A stretch of 64,000 nucleotides of DNA from Gammaproteobacteria bacterium. Lineage in GTDB: Bacteria > Pseudomonadota > Gammaproteobacteria > HTCC5015. Position 1 is the stretch's first letter, and each line of letters opens with the position of its first letter. Below are positions 59,965 through 64,000 of this stretch, one piece after another. The DNA is taken from positions 1-64,000 of the forward strand of contig JAFGLM010000030.1 of NCBI GenBank assembly GCA_016928055.1, read 5' to 3'. Made by a program: the position numbers and the translations under genes. Below the pieces are notes generated by a model. That model was not told the origin of the DNA and did not search any database. It worked only from the letters and a program-made list of their open reading frames with translations.

Positions 59965-60787
59965 TTACTCGTCCGCTCAATATACCGAATATTGTTCGTA
60001 GATACCTTTTAGTATGGCTTGCCAAGGCGGCAAGTCGCCCTCTATGGCATACCCTATTGGGTAATTTAAAGATCGGATGATTAACTCTCCCGGCAACAAG
60101 AATGGCTCGACGCTGTGCAGGGTCATCCACGCGATAGAAATTGTTCATACCTAATCTTTTTAAAATTCTTTCAACTGCGACATAACTTAGCAACCAATAT
60201 TCGGTACCATAATAATCGTTAACATCGATTTCTTTTGGACTAAAATACGCAAATGCATCATCATGCGGACCGAATTTTAAAGCCTTCCATTCAAACACTA
60301 TCAAATCTGCCTTTGACACCAATGCTTCCATTGCAGAATAAGGATCTGGCACTCGATGCAAAAATCCAAGATTTAGACAAAGATCAAACCTGGGCAATTC
60401 TTGAAATTTTTTTGAGTAAATATCCATAATCTGAAAATCGGCTTTGCTGCTATTTAAAGCTGATTTAACAAATTTTGCTTTTTCAATTCTATCTTTATCT
60501 ATATCAATTCCAAGCACTCTAGCGTTTGCATCAGCCATACAGAAGGAAAAGAAACCCTCGTTACATCCCACATCCAATACAGACTTATTTTCAAGACCTA
60601 GCAAATTAAATATTGGTTTAAGCCTTTCCAATTTGACCAAATTTTTTCCATGTGATGTTTGATTGCCGGGCCGAGTCTCTATACTATATGGCAAAATAAA
60701 ATTGTGGTTCCATGATTGCACTTTTTCTAGCTCAGCCACTCTTCTTTCTAACTCATCTTTTTGCACATCTTGCTCCGTTAATTTCAA
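59957..60787 (-). CDS. Class I SAM-dependent methyltransferase
   Basis: The 276-residue protein begins with a short coiled-coil-like stretch (DELERRVAELEKVQSWNHN). It then has a SAM-binding region: KSVLDVGCNEGFFSFCMADA near residue 88, DANARVLGIDIDKDRIEKAK and FDLCLNLGFLHRVPDPYSAM. The middle resembles CmoB-type and DUF1698 methyltransferases, but the genome context points to sugar methylation. It is translationally coupled to the next gene. Confidence 0.83.
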   Translation of the reverse strand: MKLTEQDVQKDELERRVAELEKVQSWNHNFILPYSIETRPGNQTSHGKNLVKLERLKPIFNLLGLENKSVLDVGCNEGFFSFCMADANARVLGIDIDKDRIEKAKFVKSALNSSKADFQIMDIYSKKFQELPRFDLCLNLGFLHRVPDPYSAMEALVSKADLIVFEWKALKFGPHDDAFAYFSPKEIDVNDYYGTEYWLLSYVAVERILKRLGMNNFYRVDDPAQRRAILVAGRVNHPIFKLPNRVCHRGRLAALASHTKRYLRTIFGILSGRVNA

Positions 60788-60797
60788 TCCACTTCAC

Positions 60798-62369
60798 TTA
60801 CCAAGCCGCCGCTTTCGATCCCTGAACAATCACTGATGTGGGCGATCTCATACATTTAACTAAATAGTCCGCTAAAACTCCTATCTCCTTTGAAAACCCG
60901 CTATTTCGTTCAGAATATACATTATTCTTATTCAATAACGTAGAATACAAATTAACACTACAACCAAGCTTCATAACAGCAGCAATATACATTTCTAAAG
61001 AACGTTCATCATTCTTGTGTTCATAAAGTAAATCTCTAATAAACCGCGGCAAATGTCTGATATCCCTGCAACGACGAATCATAGTTTTTGGCAAGGCATT
61101 AAATGGACAATCGCCAAACGTTAGAACCGGCTTACCCAATATCGCCGCTTCCAGAGCCACTGATCCAGTTATGACCGCAACCAGATCTGATCCTAGAATA
61201 AGATCCCTCGCTGATAGAGATGGACTTACAATATACACTCTCGGTATATTTAATAATTTCTTGTACATTTTTAAGCTGCGCTTACCAACCATCCACGGAT
61301 GTTCTTTTACTACCAAAATCATATCTACCGGTAAACTCATAGCTATAGATCGAATTATTTCTATTTGGTTTACAAATGGTCTTCCATATACAAGCAATGA
61401 TACTTCCGGCTCTGTGTGAAATGGAAAAAAAGCATATTTTCGGTTACCTAATTTTTCAGGTAAGACATACTTTTTTTTTAAAAAATTATCAGCTAGTTTG
61501 GCTTGAATTGGATTAATGATTGCATTGAAAAACAACGCGCGTAATGGATCAGGTACATGATTGTCATTTAACGCCACACTGCTTTTATATTTAATATAGT
61601 TATACATGACTCTGAATGGAGAACCAAGAATCGAATGTTGTTTTGGATTCAATTTTAACGCCGTTTTGTTTGACGCATTAATAACCCCTTCATATCGGCC
61701 ATCTTTTTCTCTAACGCGTTTAATATATTGTCTCGCAGAATCCAGATTCCCTTCGAGGTTAGACGCCTTCATTTCCTCCAAATTTCTTACAAACTTTGGA
61801 TCAGGATCATTCAGGGTTGAGCCAAAAATAACTTTGTCTCCAACACGTGTTGGCCGCAAATTATATATAGGGATACCGCGAGAGCGCGCAAACAGATACG
61901 CAAGATAATCTATCATCGTTACACATATAAACCCAACAAGCGCGTCTGGTTTTAGCTTATCAAAAATATTTTCAACTTCCTCAAGTCCATTCTGTAAAAT
62001 CAACAACAATTCTTCATCTGTAAATCGCCTCCGATAATCTTGATGAAAGGTGCAATTTCTACCCATAAACAATCTGCGATCTGCTACCAAAGCCCCAAAC
62101 AAACCAGCATCGCCTCCAATAATTTTCTCGTAGTTAGCCAGTTTTGGCAAATTAATTCGACCTGATCGTTTATTGGTTATTTCCCATTCCTTTAGCAAAA
62201 GATACCCTTCGCCCTCAAAACCGGGATGCTGTTCAAGCCATTCCTGATATGCCCAACTATCAGCAAGCAAGAAGCCAGCTCTCTCAATATTAATTCTGCT
62301 TGCTAGTGCCGAACGTAGCGCCGAGAACACAGGCAAACTTGCGCTTTGTGAGGCAAATAATACATTCAT
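60798..62369 (-). CDS. Capsule-polysaccharide-biosynthesis-like GT-B protein
   Basis: The 523-residue protein resembles KpsC/KpsS-type capsule proteins and the UDP-GlcNAc 2-epimerase fold. It contains PFHTEPEVSLLVYGRPFVNQ, MILVVKEHPWMVGKRSLKMY and VAVITGSVALEAAILGKPVL, the last being a typical donor-site Gly-Ser/Glu region. A sugar-transferring role, perhaps with Kdo-like or nonulosonic acid donors, fits the family but is inference. It overlaps the dehydratase stop by four bases. Confidence 0.78.
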   Translation of the reverse strand: MNVLFASQSASLPVFSALRSALASRINIERAGFLLADSWAYQEWLEQHPGFEGEGYLLLKEWEITNKRSGRINLPKLANYEKIIGGDAGLFGALVADRRLFMGRNCTFHQDYRRRFTDEELLLILQNGLEEVENIFDKLKPDALVGFICVTMIDYLAYLFARSRGIPIYNLRPTRVGDKVIFGSTLNDPDPKFVRNLEEMKASNLEGNLDSARQYIKRVREKDGRYEGVINASNKTALKLNPKQHSILGSPFRVMYNYIKYKSSVALNDNHVPDPLRALFFNAIINPIQAKLADNFLKKKYVLPEKLGNRKYAFFPFHTEPEVSLLVYGRPFVNQIEIIRSIAMSLPVDMILVVKEHPWMVGKRSLKMYKKLLNIPRVYIVSPSLSARDLILGSDLVAVITGSVALEAAILGKPVLTFGDCPFNALPKTMIRRCRDIRHLPRFIRDLLYEHKNDERSLEMYIAAVMKLGCSVNLYSTLLNKNNVYSERNSGFSKEIGVLADYLVKCMRSPTSVIVQGSKAAAW

Positions 62370-63367
62370 AGTGAGTAATTCTCGGTATCGAATAAGTCAA
62401 GATGTTCCCGAATCCAGTTTACAGTAAGCTCAAGACCCTTAACAAATGGAACCTGTTGTTTCCAATTGGTAAGAGCACGAATTTTTGTTATGTCCGCGAT
62501 TAGCCTATTAACCTCACTCTTTTCAGGACGAACACGATTATCATCTGTTGCGATCTTAACTTCTCTTCCTACAATCCCGTATAGTAATTTAACGGTCTTC
62601 TCGATTGACCACTCTTCACCCGAACCAATATTCACTACCTCGCCTTCAGCCTCCTTACACAATGCCAATGCAACCATACCTTCAGCTGTATCAGTAACAT
62701 AATTGAAATCGCGAGTAGGTCTCAAGGACCCAAGCTTCAGTAGACTGCTTCCAGCCAGCAACTGACTAGCTATTGTGGGAATCACTGCGCGAGCGGTTTG
62801 CCTTGGACCAAATGTGTTGAATGGTCTTGCTGTTACAACCGGCAACCCGAAAGACAGATGAAAACTTTCTACTACCTTGTCTGCTCCAATCTTGCTTGCC
62901 GAATAAGGTGATTGCCCAACTAGTGGGTGGGATTCGGGAATAGGAACAGTCTGCGCTGACCCATAAACTTCAGATGTTGATACATGCAGTAAACGAGTCA
63001 GAGCGTCATTGGAACGGCAAGCTTGTAGAATATTTAGTGCACCAATAATATTTGTATCTATATATGAACGAGGTGCTTCATAGCTGTAGGGGATTGCAAT
63101 TAAACTAGAAAGATGAAATACATATTCGCAATTACCTACAAGACGATTAATACGCTCAGCATCACGGATATCGCCCGTAACAACTTCAATTTCAGTCAAT
63201 ATCTCTTTATCAATATCTCGCAACCAGCCGATATTATTCCAGGAATTGTAGTAAACCAAGGCTCGTACACTAGCACCCTTTTTTACAAGTGTTTCAATAA
63301 GATGGCTACCAATAAATCCATCAGCACCTGTCACAAACACCTTCTTCCCGGCAATACTATCGCTCAT
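62366..63367 (-). CDS. LegB-like NAD-dependent nucleotide-sugar 4,6-dehydratase
   Basis: This 333-residue extended short-chain dehydrogenase has KKVFVTGADGFIGSHLIETL, VYYNSWNNIGWLRDIDKEIL, FHLSSLIAIPYSYEAPRSYI, TSEVYGSAQTVPIPESHPLV, SPYSASKIGADKVVESFHL and PFNTFGPRQTARAVIPTIAS. From memory, this wording closely follows LegB dehydratases of the legionaminic acid pathway. The start is ATG 63367, with GAGG seven bases upstream; a frame from 63415 would overlap the next gene more. It overlaps the nucleotidyltransferase stop by 11 bases. Confidence 0.87.
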   Translation of the reverse strand: MSDSIAGKKVFVTGADGFIGSHLIETLVKKGASVRALVYYNSWNNIGWLRDIDKEILTEIEVVTGDIRDAERINRLVGNCEYVFHLSSLIAIPYSYEAPRSYIDTNIIGALNILQACRSNDALTRLLHVSTSEVYGSAQTVPIPESHPLVGQSPYSASKIGADKVVESFHLSFGLPVVTARPFNTFGPRQTARAVIPTIASQLLAGSSLLKLGSLRPTRDFNYVTDTAEGMVALALCKEAEGEVVNIGSGEEWSIEKTVKLLYGIVGREVKIATDDNRVRPEKSEVNRLIADITKIRALTNWKQQVPFVKGLELTVNWIREHLDLFDTENYSL

Positions 63368-64000
63368 ATAGTTCCTCACTTTTTTTGAACAAGGCGCGAG
63401 CCTTCTCCAGATCATCTAATGTTCCGACGTCGCTCCAATATTCATGTAACGGGAAAACCGCCACAGGCTTATTTTTAGAAAAACAATCGCGAATTATGTC
63501 TGTCATGTTGCAGAAAGTCTCTCCAGGAATCATACCCAAAGCGTCCGAGGATAAAGCGTAAATACCGGCATTACATAGATATTTCTGGGAAGGTTTTTCT
63601 TCAATATCAACCGCATATACTCCTTCCGATTTAATTACGCCAAAGGGAATATTGACCTGATGCTCGACAGCCGCTACTGTTATCAATGCCTTATTATTTT
63701 TGTGATAGGTATACAAGCTATTTAAATTTGAAGTTGTTAATACGTCACCATTCATCACCAACATTGTCTCATTAATGCCATTTGGCAATAGAGACAGAGC
63801 TCCAGCTGTACCTAATTTCTCATCCTCTCTCAAGTAATCGATCCTGATACCAAAAGCGGATCCATCCTGAAAATGATCCTCAATAACATGGCCTAAATAG
63901 TTCAATGATATATAAAGGTGCTTGATCCCTGCTTTAACTAAACGACAAACTTGCCTCTCAAGTAGGGGAATGCCACCAACATCAACCATTGGTTTTGGTA
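63357..64000 (-). CDS. PtmE-like sugar nucleotidyltransferase (5' end outside window)
   Basis: The gene is cut by the right edge: reading upstream of the first Met, the frame continues as PKP, so the true start lies outside. The visible 213 residues contain the family stretch PKPMVDVGGIPLLERQVCRL, LYISLNYLGHVIEDHF, EDEKLGTAGALSLLP, MLVMNGDVLTTSNLNSL and YWSDVGTLDDLEKAR. This matches the nucleotidyltransferase part of PtmE-type enzymes (GDP-glucosamine formation in legionaminate synthesis), which often carry an N-terminal CBS pair. That part would be beyond 64000. Confidence 0.85.
   Translation of the reverse strand, partial: PKPMVDVGGIPLLERQVCRLVKAGIKHLYISLNYLGHVIEDHFQDGSAFGIRIDYLREDEKLGTAGALSLLPNGINETMLVMNGDVLTTSNLNSLYTYHKNNKALITVAAVEHQVNIPFGVIKSEGVYAVDIEEKPSQKYLCNAGIYALSSDALGMIPGETFCNMTDIIRDCFSKNKPVAVFPLHEYWSDVGTLDDLEKARALFKKSEELYER

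Overview
The window looks like a chromosomal segment of a respiring, Gram-negative gammaproteobacterium. The evidence is the gene order rlmE-ftsH-folP-glmM with tpiA-secG-tRNA-Leu(GAG), the miaB-ybeZ-ybeY-corC-lnt and leuS-lptE groups, a full 14-subunit complex I operon with separate nuoC and nuoD, and an outer-membrane polysaccharide system. I cannot name a genus from the sequence alone.

Layout. 1-295: a possible gene end and a 141-bp symmetrical hairpin element with terminal inverted repeats, one of which contains the nuoN stop codon. 293-14769: nuoA-nuoN, all on the minus strand and tightly packed. 15035-15119: tRNA-Leu(GAG). 15163-22342: secG, tpiA, an XRE-type regulator on the opposite strand, glmM, folP, ftsH, rlmE and divergent yhbY. 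22365-31028: thiol peroxidase, a glutamate/dicarboxylate symporter, a lipoprotein, a class III adenylate cyclase, a Fur/Irr-like regulator, pyrD, a membrane protein with a degenerate GGDEF domain, and lptE. 31033-41931: leuS, wzz, manC, lnt, corC, ybeY, ybeZ, a hicAB toxin-antitoxin pair and miaB, all on the minus strand.

42661-64000 is a large surface-polysaccharide locus that is visibly more AT-rich than the housekeeping half. A wecA-type initiating transferase lies behind a near-perfect CRP-type operator. A minus-strand block then holds wzx, methyltransferases, an MBOAT/SGNH acetylation pair, three glycosyltransferases, a protein of unknown function and rmlB-A-C-D for dTDP-L-rhamnose. A wzy-like polymerase sits alone on the plus strand. 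A second minus-strand block runs off the right edge; its LegB-like dehydratase and PtmE-like nucleotidyltransferase point to a nonulosonic (legionaminic-type) sugar.

How it fits together: WecA primes undecaprenyl phosphate, the glycosyltransferases add rhamnose and other sugars, MBOAT/SGNH may O-acetylate, Wzx flips, Wzy polymerises, and Wzz (encoded 8 kb away beside leuS) would set chain length, so this is a Wzx/Wzy-dependent O-antigen or capsule. I saw no CRISPR array, prophage, transposase gene, rRNA or recognisable defence island other than HicAB. Nothing I found is clearly a new biological system. The best leads are the hairpin element, the 37-nt palindrome inside the symporter gene, the cAMP/CRP link to the polysaccharide locus, the hairpin leader before wzy, and two unrecognised proteins (50879-52084 and 59221-59964).
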